From NCBI GenBank assembly GCA_016714765.1, contig JADKCF010000002.1, forward strand, positions 248,001 to 312,000: a DNA stretch of 64,000 nt, given 5' to 3'. Made by a program: the position numbers and the translations under genes. The notes under the pieces were generated by a model. It was given only the letters and a program-made list of their open reading frames with translations, was not told the origin of the DNA and searched no databases. This document shows positions 18,155 through 28,000 of the stretch, piece by piece. Each line of letters opens with the position of its first letter. Positions within the stretch are counted from its first letter, which is position 1. Source of the stretch: Saprospiraceae bacterium (GTDB taxonomy: Bacteria; Bacteroidota; Bacteroidia; Chitinophagales; Saprospiraceae).

Positions 18155-19300
18155 ATGAAATTCGGAACAAAAGTAATCCATGCCGGTATCAATCCGGATC
18201 CTTCAACCGGCGCCATCATGACACCGATTTATCAGACTTCTACCTATGTACAGGCGGCACCGGGTGATCACAAAGGCTATGAATATGCCCGCACTCAAAA
18301 TCCAACGAGAACAGTTTTGGAAAATAATCTGGCAGCATTGGAAAATGCCACAGATGCGATTTGTTTTGGAAGTGGACTTGCGGCAATGGACAGTGTTCTT
18401 AAATTGCTCAATCCTGGTGATGAAGTAATCGCTACGGATGATTTGTACGGAGGCTCTTATAGGATTATGACCAAGGTGTTTGGAAAATATGGTATTAAAT
18501 TTCAGTTTGCAGGCATCAGCAATATAGCTACTCTGGAATCACTCATCACTCCGAAAACAAAAATGATATGGGTAGAAACACCCACTAATCCTATGCTTAA
18601 TATTATTGATATCAAAGCCGTGTGTGATCACGTCAAAGGCAAAAATATTATAGTTTGCGTGGACAATACATTTGCCTCACCATACCTGCAGAATCCATTG
18701 GATCTCGGTGCTGATATCGTAGTACACTCTGCCACTAAATATCTGGGAGGACACTCTGATGTCATCCATGGAGTTGTGGTTACAAAAAATGCGGAGATTG
18801 CCGGCCAAATCAGATTTTTACAAAATGCAGTAGGTGCCGTACCTGGTCCACAGGATTGTTTTTTGATATTGAGAGGTATCAAGACACTACATATCAGAGT
18901 AGAAAGAGCATGTCAAAATGCAGAAAAAATAGCCAATTTTCTCCAAAATCATCCCAAAGTATCCAAGGTGTATTACCCTGGATTTGCAAGTCATCCCGGG
19001 CATGAGGTAGCTAAAAAACAAATGAAAATGTTTGGCGGTATGGTATCTTTTGATTTGGTTGCCAATAATGAAGTAAGTGCCAGAAAAGTGCTTAGCGGCA
19101 CACACTATTTTTCATTGGCAGAGTCACTCGGTGGAGTAGAGTCCCTCATTGGTCATCCGGCGAGCATGACACACGGTTCAATACCCAGAGAAGAAAGGCT
19201 GAAAGTAGGTTTAACGGACTCATTGATCAGGTTGAGTGTAGGAATAGAAGATGTAGAAGATTTAATACAGGATTTAGAACAGGCTTTGGCAAAAATATAG
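18155..19300 (+). CDS. metB: Cystathionine gamma-synthase / gamma-lyase (PLP enzyme)
   Basis: 381 residues from the chosen ATG (MKFGTKVIHAGINPDPSTG), the usual length for the Cys/Met-metabolism PLP family (fold type I). Signatures: YEYARTQNPTR, CFGSGLAAMD, DDLYGGSYR, VDNTFASPYLQNPL and the PLP-lysine motif SATKYLGGHSDV, with a C-terminal ESLIGHPASMTHGSIP. Members either condense an activated homoserine with cysteine (MetB) or cleave cystathionine (MccB/CGL), and sequence alone does not decide. The metB symbol is therefore tentative. No methionine-pathway neighbour is present to settle it. Confidence 0.85.
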   Translation: MKFGTKVIHAGINPDPSTGAIMTPIYQTSTYVQAAPGDHKGYEYARTQNPTRTVLENNLAALENATDAICFGSGLAAMDSVLKLLNPGDEVIATDDLYGGSYRIMTKVFGKYGIKFQFAGISNIATLESLITPKTKMIWVETPTNPMLNIIDIKAVCDHVKGKNIIVCVDNTFASPYLQNPLDLGADIVVHSATKYLGGHSDVIHGVVVTKNAEIAGQIRFLQNAVGAVPGPQDCFLILRGIKTLHIRVERACQNAEKIANFLQNHPKVSKVYYPGFASHPGHEVAKKQMKMFGGMVSFDLVANNEVSARKVLSGTHYFSLAESLGGVESLIGHPASMTHGSIPREERLKVGLTDSLIRLSVGIEDVEDLIQDLEQALAKI

Positions 19301-19356
19301 TATATTGTCTTTCAAATCCGGTAATAACCCAATTTAGAAGCTATCATGTCAGACGT

Positions 19357-20061
19357 ATGGCAGAAGACTTAGACAAACTTAAATCTATCAAATCGTGGTC
19401 TGCAGACGACAGACCAAGGGAAAAAATGCTGGCAAAAGGCAGACAAACTCTAACGGATTCGGAGCTTTTAGCTATTATCCTTGGGTCAGGGTCTCCCGGA
19501 GAGTCTGCTGTAGAACTCAGTAAACGCATTCTCAAAGATCATGGAAATAATCTCAATGAACTCGGTAAAATAAGTATCAATGTTCTCATAAAAAAGTATA
19601 AAGGTGTAGGCGAAGCAAAGGCAATCAATATCATTGCAGCACTTGAACTGGGACGCAGGCGCAGGGATACTGAAGCTATGGAAAAAGAAGTCATCACCTC
19701 AAGCAGAGATGCATTTCAGGTACTTTATCCCATTTTGGCAGACTTGCCGCATGAAGAGTTTTGGGTTATTTTTTGTAATAGAGCCAATAAAGTGATTCAT
19801 AAGCAGCCTATAGGAAAGGGCGGTGTGTCCAGTGTAGTTGCTGATACCCGGCTTGTCATGCGCAGTGCCCTAGAGCACCTCGCTTCTATGATCATCTTAT
19901 GTCACAATCATCCTTCCGGCAACCTAAAGCCATCGGCTGAAGATATAAAACTTACTCAGAAAGTCAAAGAAGGGGCATTGCTATTTGATATCCATGTCAG
20001 TGACCATATCATCATCGGAGATAATACCTATTTTAGTTTTGCAGATGAAGGAATATTGTAA
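19357..20061 (+). CDS. radC: RadC family JAB/MPN-domain protein
   Basis: 234 residues. N-terminal UPF0758/HhH-like region (RPREKMLAKGRQTLTDSELL, GSGSPGESAVEL, GVGEAKAINIIAALELGRR) and a C-terminal JAB domain with a full JAMM metal site (LCHNHPSGNLKPSAEDI). RadC was named as a DNA-repair protein, but its true role remains uncertain. It appears to head a three-gene run with the methyltransferase-like gene (15 bp gap) and a DinB gene. Confidence 0.93.
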   Translation: MAEDLDKLKSIKSWSADDRPREKMLAKGRQTLTDSELLAIILGSGSPGESAVELSKRILKDHGNNLNELGKISINVLIKKYKGVGEAKAINIIAALELGRRRRDTEAMEKEVITSSRDAFQVLYPILADLPHEEFWVIFCNRANKVIHKQPIGKGGVSSVVADTRLVMRSALEHLASMIILCHNHPSGNLKPSAEDIKLTQKVKEGALLFDIHVSDHIIIGDNTYFSFADEGIL

Positions 20062-20076
20062 CACAATCACCATACA

Positions 20077-20535
20077 ATGCATCAAAATTTTAAAGATAAT
20101 TTTTTTGTTGGGCTTCAGTTTTTGTTATTTGGTCTATTTTTTTTGAAGCCTGACCTGGGGTATACCTTGCCTGAAGTAATCAAATATCCGGGCTTATTGA
20201 TATTCCTGATGGGAGGCATAACAGCTCTGGCCTCAATGATACAACTCAACAGAAATCTTACCGCATTTCCTACCCCCAAAGAAAAAGCATTTTTGTACAC
20301 CGGAGGACTTTATGGTTTTGTAAGACATCCCATCTATACCGGTGTGATATTAATTTTTCTTGGGCTGACCTTTTATTCACTTTCTGTGTATAAATTATTA
20401 ATTACATGTAGCTTAGTAATACTTTTTTATTTTAAATCAGACTATGAAGAGCAGCAACTCAAAAAAAAATATCAAGATTATGAAGAATACAAAAACAAAA
20501 CAGGTAGATTTTTTCCAAAATTCAAATTTAAATAA
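20077..20535 (+). CDS. Isoprenylcysteine carboxyl methyltransferase-like membrane protein
   Basis: 152 residues with about four membrane segments. The C-terminal half has the ICMT/PEMT family pattern GLYGFVRHPIYTGVIL followed by EEQQLKKKYQDYEEYK, the SAM-binding region of integral membrane methyltransferases. The bacterial substrate is unknown; phospholipid or isoprenoid-type lipids are usual guesses. The stop abuts the ATG of the DinB gene, so the two are probably co-translated. Confidence 0.8.
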   Translation: MHQNFKDNFFVGLQFLLFGLFFLKPDLGYTLPEVIKYPGLLIFLMGGITALASMIQLNRNLTAFPTPKEKAFLYTGGLYGFVRHPIYTGVILIFLGLTFYSLSVYKLLITCSLVILFYFKSDYEEQQLKKKYQDYEEYKNKTGRFFPKFKFK

Positions 20536-21027
20536 ATGACTGTTCACCAACATCTGTCACAATATGCAGCATATAATCTTTGGGCCAATCAATTGATGAT
20601 CGACTGGCTTCTGTCAAAAGATCCTTCGTTAATGGAAAAAGAAGTCAAAAGCAGTTTTCCTACTATTAATAAAACATTATCGCATATCTGGGTGGCAGAA
20701 CATGTGTGGATGTGCAGACTCGAGGAAATTGTATGGAAAAATTTGGCAAGCCGACATGATGGACAAAATGCAAAACAAATCACGGATGATATTATATTGT
20801 CATCAACATACTATATAGATAAATTACAAGCTATAAATGAAAGTGAACTTCATGAAAATATTGATTATAAACTCTTGTCCGGTGATACAGGTACATCATC
20901 AACTTTTAATATTATCCATCATGTTATGAATCACAGCACTTATCACCGTGGTCAACTCGTAACAATGGGAAGAGAGCTGGGCTTTACTGATCCTCCAAAA
21001 ACGGACTTTATATTTTATTGCACATAG
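20536..21027 (+). CDS. DinB family protein
   Basis: 163 residues, predicted four-helix bundle of the DinB/YfiT superfamily. Metal-site histidines are visible in LSHIWVAEHVWMCRLEE and HHVMNHSTYHRGQL, the classic HxxxH-type pattern. Members include thiol transferases (bacillithiol/mycothiol-dependent) and many proteins of unknown function. The start directly follows the upstream stop. Two more DinB-type genes lie at 46863-47938. Confidence 0.85.
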   Translation: MTVHQHLSQYAAYNLWANQLMIDWLLSKDPSLMEKEVKSSFPTINKTLSHIWVAEHVWMCRLEEIVWKNLASRHDGQNAKQITDDIILSSTYYIDKLQAINESELHENIDYKLLSGDTGTSSTFNIIHHVMNHSTYHRGQLVTMGRELGFTDPPKTDFIFYCT

Positions 21028-21131
21028 GCCCAAACTTTACAATGACGGTTTTTTAAATATAGCCAGCCCTGTTTCATATATATAATGCTTATTTAAGTAA
21101 AACAGAAGGCATAAAACAAACTGTCATTCCA

Positions 21132-21368
21132 TCATAAAAACCACTTGAAATAAATAAATGCTATTACCAAGGCCATAAGCATGTAATAAATATAAATTCC
21201 AATGCGGTCGTGTATAGCGGCTATATCTTTTTTAGAAATAAATAGACCAGACAGTATCATACCAAAACCAATCATATCAAGCCACTCATATGCTAGCCAC
21301 CAGGAGATGATGGTATTCATAAAAAGGCCTGATATGATCAGTATCTTACCGATATTATTTTTCACCAA
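21132..21368 (-). CDS. Small membrane protein overlapping the end of sucA
   Basis: 78 residues with two or three hydrophobic segments (ILIISGLFMNTIISWWLA, MIGFGMILSGLFI, YYMLMALVIAFIYFKWFL) separated by a charged stretch (SKKDIAAIHDRIG). The start codon overlaps the sucA 3' end by 14 bases on the same strand, typical of translational coupling. I do not recognise a family. The hydrophobic design and coupling suggest a real gene; the function is unknown. Confidence 0.6.
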   Translation of the reverse strand: MVKNNIGKILIISGLFMNTIISWWLAYEWLDMIGFGMILSGLFISKKDIAAIHDRIGIYIYYMLMALVIAFIYFKWFL

Positions 21369-24090
21369 ATGCTGTTTTGATCAGTTCTTCCTGCTGCTGA
21401 TCGTGTACCTTTTTAAATCCTGTTGCAGGTGATGCACTGGCTTTTCTTGCTATCAGCTCTATTGGATCTTTTCTAAAATATGTCATAAGATAGGACCAGG
21501 ATCCCATATTGGCGGATTCCTCCTGGACCCAGTAACATTGTGCTTTGTTATTCTGCTTGATGATATTTCTTATCTGAGTTTCTGGAAGCGGGTATAGTTG
21601 CTCCACTCTGACTATAGCTACATCTGTAATATTATTTGCTTTACGGTATTCGTTCAGTTCGTAATATATTTTTCCACTACAAAAGAGGACTCTTCTGGCT
21701 TTTTTGACGGATATATCTTCGATGACTTCCAAAAATTTTGTACTACCTGTACATTCATCTATACTGCTGACACATTCGGGATGGCGCAACATAGATTTGG
21801 GAGACATATGTATCAATGGTTTTCTATACGGCATAGCCAATTGTCTTCTGATCATGTGGAAGAAGTTAGCCGGAGTAGTTACATTACATACGATCATATT
21901 GAAATTCGCACACATTAGCAGGAATCTTTCCAATCTTGCACTGGAGTGTTCGGGGCCCTGACCTTCCATACCATGAGGGAGCAACATCACAAGGCCGCTC
22001 ATCCTTTGCCATTTGCTCTCGCCGGCACTGATAAACTGGTCTACAATGGTCTGAGCCCCATTATAAAAGTCCCCAAACTGAGCCTCCCAGATAGCCAGAT
22101 GATCCGGTGATGCCTGAGAATATCCATATTCAAATCCAAGTACTGCAAATTCAGAAAGTAATGAATTGTAAATCAGAAATTTACCATTTGCTCCATTTAG
22201 GGTATTTAGTCTGTTGTAGCGTTCGTTTGTTTTTTCATCTACAAATACAGCATGCCTGTGAGAAAAGGTTCCTCTTTTTACATCTTGTCCACTCAAACGC
22301 ACATTGTTGCCCTGAAGCATAAGCGACCCATAAGCCATCAACTCTCCGAAAGACCAGTCGATTTGTCCTTTGTCGAGCAGATCCTGTTTGGATTTCTGTA
22401 ATCGATTTATTTTGGCAAGTGGTGTAAATCCATCAGGTAAGCTCATGAGATGTTTCAATATTTTATCAGCATCCTTTTTAGTAATACCGGTCGTGGGTGT
22501 GACCATATCGGCCACATCGATGGTTTTTTTGAGTTTTCTCCAGTGTTGTTCCGGTTCCTGGTATTTGTATGGTAATGCTTTTTGCTTTACCATGTCGAGC
22601 CTTTCCTGCAGCTCGGCCCAAAATTTCTTTTCCAATTCCTCTCCCACATTATTATCTACATCTCCTCTTGCTATGAGTTTGGCAAGATATAATTCTCTTG
22701 GATTTTTGTGAGCATCTATAAGTTCATACATCTGTGGTTGCGTAAATTTGGGATCATCACCTTCGTTATGCCCATGTCTCCTGTAGCAAACCATATCTAT
22801 AAAGACATCGTTATTGAATTTCTGACGGTATTCCACTGCCAGTTCGGACGCAAAGACAACAGCCTCCGGATCATCGCCATTGACATGAAAAACAGGCGCC
22901 TGTACGAGACTGGCCGCTGCCGTGCAGTAGGTAGAAGACCTGGCATCGTCATAATCTGTAGTAAATCCGATTTGATTATTGATGACAAAATGAATGGTGC
23001 CACCGGTATAATATCCATCCAGCTGACTCATCTGTACGGTTTCGTAAACGATGCCCTGTCCTGCAGCCGCACTATCCCCATGAATAAGGATAGGTAAAAT
23101 GCGGTCATAATCACCCAGATACAACACATCAGCTTTAGCTCTTGTAAATCCTTCAAGCACTGGGTTGACAGCTTCAAGGTGCGAAGGATTAGGTGCCAGT
23201 TTCAGGTGAACTGTTTTATCCGATGCCATTTTTATTTGGGATGAAAAACCGAGGTGATACTTGACGTCTCCATCACCGAAGCTCTGATCAAGAATGGCAG
23301 TCCCTTCGAATTCATTGAAAATCTGATCATACGTTTTCCCTAAAGTATTGGCCAGAACATTCAGTCGTCCCCGGTGAGCCATTGCCATCACGACTTCTTC
23401 TACACTACCTTCGGCTCCTTTGCTGATGATAGCGTCCAATGCTGCTATGGTCGTTTCGCCTCCCTCCAATGAAAATCGTTTTTGCCCGACATACTTGGTG
23501 TGAAGAAATTTTTCGAAGATCACAGCGCCATTGAGCTTGTTTAGTATTTGTTTTTTCTTTGCTGCAGATAAACCGTAACAGCCATCAAATACCCTGTTTT
23601 CGATTTTTTCACGCATCCACATACGTTTTTCACGATTTTCTATGTGGGCATATTCCACTCCCAGATTTCCACAATATATGAGTCTGAGTTTATCCAGTAT
23701 TTGTGCTAAGGTGGCATTTTTTAAGCCTATCTCTTCGCCTGCAAAAAAAACATTTTGAAGATCAGCCTCCTCTAAGCCATAATCAGCCAGATCAAGGTGA
23801 GGATGTCTGTCTTTTCGGGCCTTTAGTGGATTGGTAGTGGACAAAAGGTGACCCCGACTTCTGAACCCATGTATAATAGACATTACACCAAACTCCTTTT
23901 GGGAAAAGTGTTTTTTTTCAGCTACTTGTCCTTCATTGTCCGAAACACCATGTCCATTCTGACTGAATTCAAATCCATCAAAAAATAATCTCCACCCCTC
24001 GTCAACGGATGTAGGGTCCTGCTGGTAATTGTGATACATGGATTCAATAAATGCCGGATGTGCATTGAATACATAAGAATAATCTTTCAT
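21355..24090 (-). CDS. sucA: 2-oxoglutarate dehydrogenase E1 component
   Basis: 911 residues, normal E1o length. N-terminal E2-binding region (YVFNAHPAFIESMYHNYQ), then the ThDP domains with MAHRGRLNVLANTLGKTYDQI, HGDSAAAGQGIVYETVQMS, HFVINNQIGFTT and the C-terminal EAQFGDFYNGAQTIVDQFI and WVQEESANMGSW. It decarboxylates 2-oxoglutarate and transfers succinyl to E2 in the TCA cycle. The E2 gene (sucB), often adjacent, is not in the window; a small membrane protein overlaps the 3' end instead. Possible promoters and a hairpin with a U-tract lie in the 317 bp upstream. Confidence 0.97.
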   Translation of the reverse strand: MKDYSYVFNAHPAFIESMYHNYQQDPTSVDEGWRLFFDGFEFSQNGHGVSDNEGQVAEKKHFSQKEFGVMSIIHGFRSRGHLLSTTNPLKARKDRHPHLDLADYGLEEADLQNVFFAGEEIGLKNATLAQILDKLRLIYCGNLGVEYAHIENREKRMWMREKIENRVFDGCYGLSAAKKKQILNKLNGAVIFEKFLHTKYVGQKRFSLEGGETTIAALDAIISKGAEGSVEEVVMAMAHRGRLNVLANTLGKTYDQIFNEFEGTAILDQSFGDGDVKYHLGFSSQIKMASDKTVHLKLAPNPSHLEAVNPVLEGFTRAKADVLYLGDYDRILPILIHGDSAAAGQGIVYETVQMSQLDGYYTGGTIHFVINNQIGFTTDYDDARSSTYCTAAASLVQAPVFHVNGDDPEAVVFASELAVEYRQKFNNDVFIDMVCYRRHGHNEGDDPKFTQPQMYELIDAHKNPRELYLAKLIARGDVDNNVGEELEKKFWAELQERLDMVKQKALPYKYQEPEQHWRKLKKTIDVADMVTPTTGITKKDADKILKHLMSLPDGFTPLAKINRLQKSKQDLLDKGQIDWSFGELMAYGSLMLQGNNVRLSGQDVKRGTFSHRHAVFVDEKTNERYNRLNTLNGANGKFLIYNSLLSEFAVLGFEYGYSQASPDHLAIWEAQFGDFYNGAQTIVDQFISAGESKWQRMSGLVMLLPHGMEGQGPEHSSARLERFLLMCANFNMIVCNVTTPANFFHMIRRQLAMPYRKPLIHMSPKSMLRHPECVSSIDECTGSTKFLEVIEDISVKKARRVLFCSGKIYYELNEYRKANNITDVAIVRVEQLYPLPETQIRNIIKQNNKAQCYWVQEESANMGSWSYLMTYFRKDPIELIARKASASPATGFKKVHDQQQEELIKTAFGEK

Positions 24091-24157
24091 CTCTTTATTT
24101 TTAATTGTATTTTAATGGTCAGAAGGAATTGAAAACTGTTTTTAAGACTTGTGTTGT

Positions 24158-24165
24158 CAAATATA
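24158..24165 (-). promoter_or_regulatory. Proximal -7 box for sucA
   Basis: Read on the minus strand this is TATATTTG, an exact TAnnTTTG match, 68 bases before the sucA ATG. No good -33 TTG is found; the position is taken by the inverted repeat at 24170-24189. Confidence 0.4.
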
Positions 24166-24189
24166 AAAAAATCATACTTCCGTATGATT
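24163..24189 (-). promoter_or_regulatory. Hairpin with GNRA-type loop and U-tract ahead of sucA (possible attenuator or operator)
   Basis: Perfect 8-bp inverted repeat AATCATAC/GTATGATT (24170-24177 and 24182-24189) around a 4-base loop. On the minus strand it reads stem-GGAA-stem followed by T residues, like an intrinsic terminator. It lies between a distal -7 box (24218-24225) and the proximal one, upstream of sucA. The stem is AT-rich, so its strength is uncertain. Confidence 0.4.
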
Positions 24190-24217
24190 ACCTTGCACCC
24201 TTCCATCTTTATGGCTG

Positions 24218-24225
24218 CAAAAATA
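24218..24225 (-). promoter_or_regulatory. Distal -7 box for sucA
   Basis: Minus-strand TATTTTTG fits TAnnTTTG. A transcript starting near 24211 would run through the hairpin and U-tract at 24163-24189. It lies in AT-rich DNA, so a chance match is possible. Confidence 0.3.
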
Positions 24226-24361
24226 AGAATTTATAATATTTTTTAAATCCTTTATGGTTTGTTTTACACTTTTAAGACAAAAACCATGCTATTTAATCCC
24301 ATAAATGTAATATTTATTGTTTTTTTTAGAAAGAATGTTTTTTACTTCACGGGAAAAGATA

Positions 24362-24369
24362 TACTTTTG
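24362..24369 (+). promoter_or_regulatory. -7 promoter box for rpsT
   Basis: TACTTTTG fits TAnnTTTG and lies 38 bases before the rpsT ATG. No convincing -33 element at the expected spacing. Confidence 0.5.
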
Positions 24370-24407
24370 CACTCCATTTAAGAAAATGTATACAAAATAA
24401 AAGGTTT

Positions 24408-24659
24408 ATGGCACAACACAAATCGTCTAAAAAGAGAATCAGACAAGACATAAAAATAAGATTAAGAAACAGATATTATAAAAAATCTGCGAGAACGTCT
24501 ATTGCCAAACTGAGACTCATGACTGACAAAACAGAAGCAGCCGGCTTTTTGCCTAAAGTAATCAGCATGGTAGACAAATTAGCAAAGAAAAATACATGGC
24601 ACAAAAACAAAGCGTCTAACCTTAAGTCAAAACTGACTAAGTACGTTAACAGCTTATAA
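24408..24659 (+). CDS. rpsT: 30S ribosomal protein S20
   Basis: 83 residues, highly basic. Begins MAQHKSSKKRIRQDIKIRLR and has RYYKKSARTSIAKLR and the C-terminal NTWHKNKASNLKSKLTK, the family pattern; helical protein binding the 16S rRNA 5' domain. It stands alone between its own promoter and a strong terminator. Confidence 0.97.
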   Translation: MAQHKSSKKRIRQDIKIRLRNRYYKKSARTSIAKLRLMTDKTEAAGFLPKVISMVDKLAKKNTWHKNKASNLKSKLTKYVNSL

Positions 24660-24682
24660 TTTTCGCCAAAAATATAGATTCG

Positions 24683-24714
24683 AGGTGAGTACATTTTGTG
24701 TACTCACCTTTTTT
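24683..24714 (+). terminator. Strong rho-independent terminator of rpsT
   Basis: Perfect 11-bp stem AGGTGAGTACA / TGTACTCACCT (24683-24693 and 24699-24709), 5-base loop, then a T-tract. It starts 24 bp after the rpsT stop. Confidence 0.92.
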
Positions 24715-24948
24715 AGTTTTTATAAGGTAAAAAAACTATTAACCTATCAGAAGTTTACATACATCAAACAGATAAAAAATTGAACCTTATACTATAAGTG
24801 TAAGTAAAGATCTGACATTTTAATAATAGTGGTTACATGTACAAAATTATGAAAATTTAAGACTGGATAAAACAACAATTTTTTGAGCTTCAGCGTTTCT
24901 ACATTACAGTTTCCCACTTTTAAAATGATGTATTAGTAAAATTTTACA

Positions 24949-24956
24949 TACATTTG
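24949..24956 (+). promoter_or_regulatory. -7 promoter box for the cohesin-headed adhesin
   Basis: TACATTTG is an exact TAnnTTTG match. It overlaps the upstream in-frame TTG at 24954, so that codon cannot be the start, and supports the ATG at 25005, which begins a good signal peptide. Confidence 0.55.
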
Positions 24957-25004
24957 CGGTTTGTTATACATTCTATTTATATATCACGAAAATTCTTGTC
25001 TCTC

Positions 25005-28000
25005 ATGATATTCAGGAAATCTGCATTATTGACATTTATCATTACCTATCTGACTATGTGTACTACTTGGCAGATGGGAGCACAGGGTATTTTAAATTTG
25101 AAAGTAACCGATGCTATGGGTGAAACCGGCAATAGAGTATGCCTCGACGTAACTGCCGAAAATTTTAATCAGATAGAGTCCATTCAGTTCAATCTTAGTT
25201 ATGATGCTACCCTTGTAGTACCTGAATGCCCTGCCACTTATGTTCACCCACTGATGGCTAATAATATATTCGGAGATATATTTAACTGTATTAATAAGGA
25301 TAACGGATTTTTAAATTTCGTTTGGGCCAGCGATCCTACCACTATTCCTGATAATGAAATTATTTTTACACTTTGTTTTAATATCATAGGTAAACCCGGT
25401 AATAAATCACCTGTGTATTTCAATGGATTGATACTTGATATAGAAATTTGTAGTCAGGACAGTAACGGTGCTTCAGTGTGCACAGAAGAGCTCAACTCCA
25501 ATGTAGGCACTATCATGATTATCAGCAACACCCTTCAGGTGTTTTACAACAAATGTGATGCTGATGGAGTAAATAACCTCAACAATGCATCCCTGACTTT
25601 TTACGGCACAGGTGGGTTACCTCCTTACACCTATAATATTAATTCAGGAGCTTATATGGGTACTTTGCCACTGCATGGACAGAGAACCACTATTCCAAAT
25701 ATTCCTGAAGGAATGTACACCATAGTCATTACTGATAGCAATAATCTTATGGCTACTGCAGGACCATTTACTATTAGTAACAGCATACCCATTACTTATG
25801 ATACACCGAAGGTCTCAGACCCAACCTGCGCCGACAGGAAAAATGGCAGTATTGAAATTCCGAACATTGCAGGACTTTCACCCTTTACATATAAGTGGTC
25901 CAATCTGGTAAGCGGTACAGATACATATAGTAAACTTACGGGACTTAGTAAAGGTACATACACAGTAACAATCACGGATTTTGGCGGGTGTGAGGTACAA
26001 AGAACATTTGAACTCAAACTGGATACTCTTAAGCTGACACTGGATATCACACGCAATGCATCCTGCAATCAACCAAGCGTAAAAGATGGCAGAGTTTCTA
26101 TATCAGGTATCGGTGGCACACCATACAAAGGCTCAATGCCATATGAATTCTCACTGAATGGCAACAACTGGATCAAATTTACTCCTCCACACACCATAAA
26201 TAATCTGCCGGCAGGTGACTTTACAATTATCATAAGAGATTCACTCTTTTGTGATACTGATGCGGAGGTTTTTAATATGCCTTTCAATAAAACGATAGAC
26301 ATGAAAGCGCTAACCACAGACATTTCTTGTTTTGGTGCCATAGATGGGGAAGTAAAACTGACAGCATCACCATACTCTGTTGATTATACTTTCCTCCCAT
26401 TGATAGGTTATCCCAATCTGGGTATGCCCAAGATTGATACTTTTAAAATTTCTGACCTGCCTAAAGGAAATTATGCTTACAGACTGCTCGATAATTCAGG
26501 ATGTAAGGACACAGTATTCTTTTCTATCAATGAGCCGGCCATCATAGCAATCAATCCTTCACTGGTCCAGCCTGATTGTACCGGACCTGGATCCATTACA
26601 TTGGCTCCTTCCGGAGGCACAGGCAGTTTTAAATACAAATGGCTTCCTGCATCCGGAGATGTAAATACATTAACCGGACTGGTAGGAGGAAGTTATGCCG
26701 TCACTGTCACAGACAACAATGATTGTACAGCTACAGACATTTTTCAGTTGAACAACTCAGGAACCCTTAATATCTCTTTGACCAAAGAAAATGTCACTTG
26801 TTCTGGCCAAAATGATGGCAAAGCTACTGTAACAGTGCTTTTTTCAGGAGGTCAGAATCAGATGTTTGAAATCTTCTGGAGGGACGGAAATAACAACGAT
26901 TTACCTATCAAGGTCAATACCATGCAAAATCTAGCTCCAGGCAATTATTCAGTGCAGGTCATAGCCGCCGATGGGTGTAAGAGTCTAGTCATACCGTTTA
27001 TTATATCAGATAAGATTCCAGTCTACTTTGCCACTACTATTACCAATGCGCCATGCAATGGAGCAGCAGGAAAAATTGTAGTCAATATCAAGGGTAACCC
27101 TACAGGCTTTACTTACGAATGGAAGCCTAAGTCAGGGACAAATATCATAGACAATGATAATACACTCGATGAGAAAGCAGGTGAATACATCGTAACAGCC
27201 ATTAGTCCTAATAATTGCAGAAAAGATACAACCATCACCATCACTGAGCCGGGTAAAATAACTTTTCCGGCACCTGTAACAAGAAATGTTACCTGTTTTG
27301 GTTTGTCTACAGGGCAAGCTGCCATAATGAACCCACCCTTAGGACTAAACTTCACATGGTCGACTGGAAGTGTGGGGCCTTTTGCCATAAACTTTGCTAC
27401 AGGTGAAGGTTGGGTGATTGCCAGTAGTGGCGCCTGCAAGTCAGATACGGTAAAATTTAGTATTGGTACTTTCCCGGTTTTGTCCATAGACGAAGCTAAA
27501 ACCATTATATCCAACCCAGTCTGTTTCGGTGACAAAAATGGTTCCGTAACGATAGAGGCTAAAGGAGGAACAGGATTAGATTATAAGTATGCCTGGGCTG
27601 GAGGTAAAACAGGTGCCAACCTGAACAATATTTCTTCCGGTGCGTATATCGTAACTATAAGTGACAGTAACAATTGCAGTCAGCAAGATACTTTTTTCCT
27701 TTCACAGCCAGACAAGCTTGATGCATTTGTAGATAATAATAAAACAGTAGAGCTGGATTGTAATAATCAGGATGGAGGAAAGATAGGATTATTTACAACC
27801 GGGGGCAATCCTGGAGTAAAAACCATACAATGGCAAACAGGTGTCTTGACAGATAATAATACAGCCATAGGGTTGTCACCAGGCACGTATTGTGCTACTG
27901 TTTCAGATAATTTCGGATGTAAAGATACAGTTTGCTACACCCTTACAGCCCCTGCGGTACTAAAAGGAGAGGTTAATACTCCTGTCGAACCCTTGTGCAA

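Larger units (their letters stand above)
24091..24407. other. Intergenic region between divergent sucA and rpsT
   Basis: 317 bp, strongly AT-rich, with no credible ORF. On the minus strand it holds two -7 like boxes and a hairpin with a U-tract; on the plus strand it holds the rpsT -7 box. These are listed separately. Confidence 0.6.

Noticed and set aside
24954..25004. TTG start for the cohesin-headed adhesin
   Set aside because: The codon is part of the TACATTTG -7 box; ATG 25005 starts a proper signal peptide.
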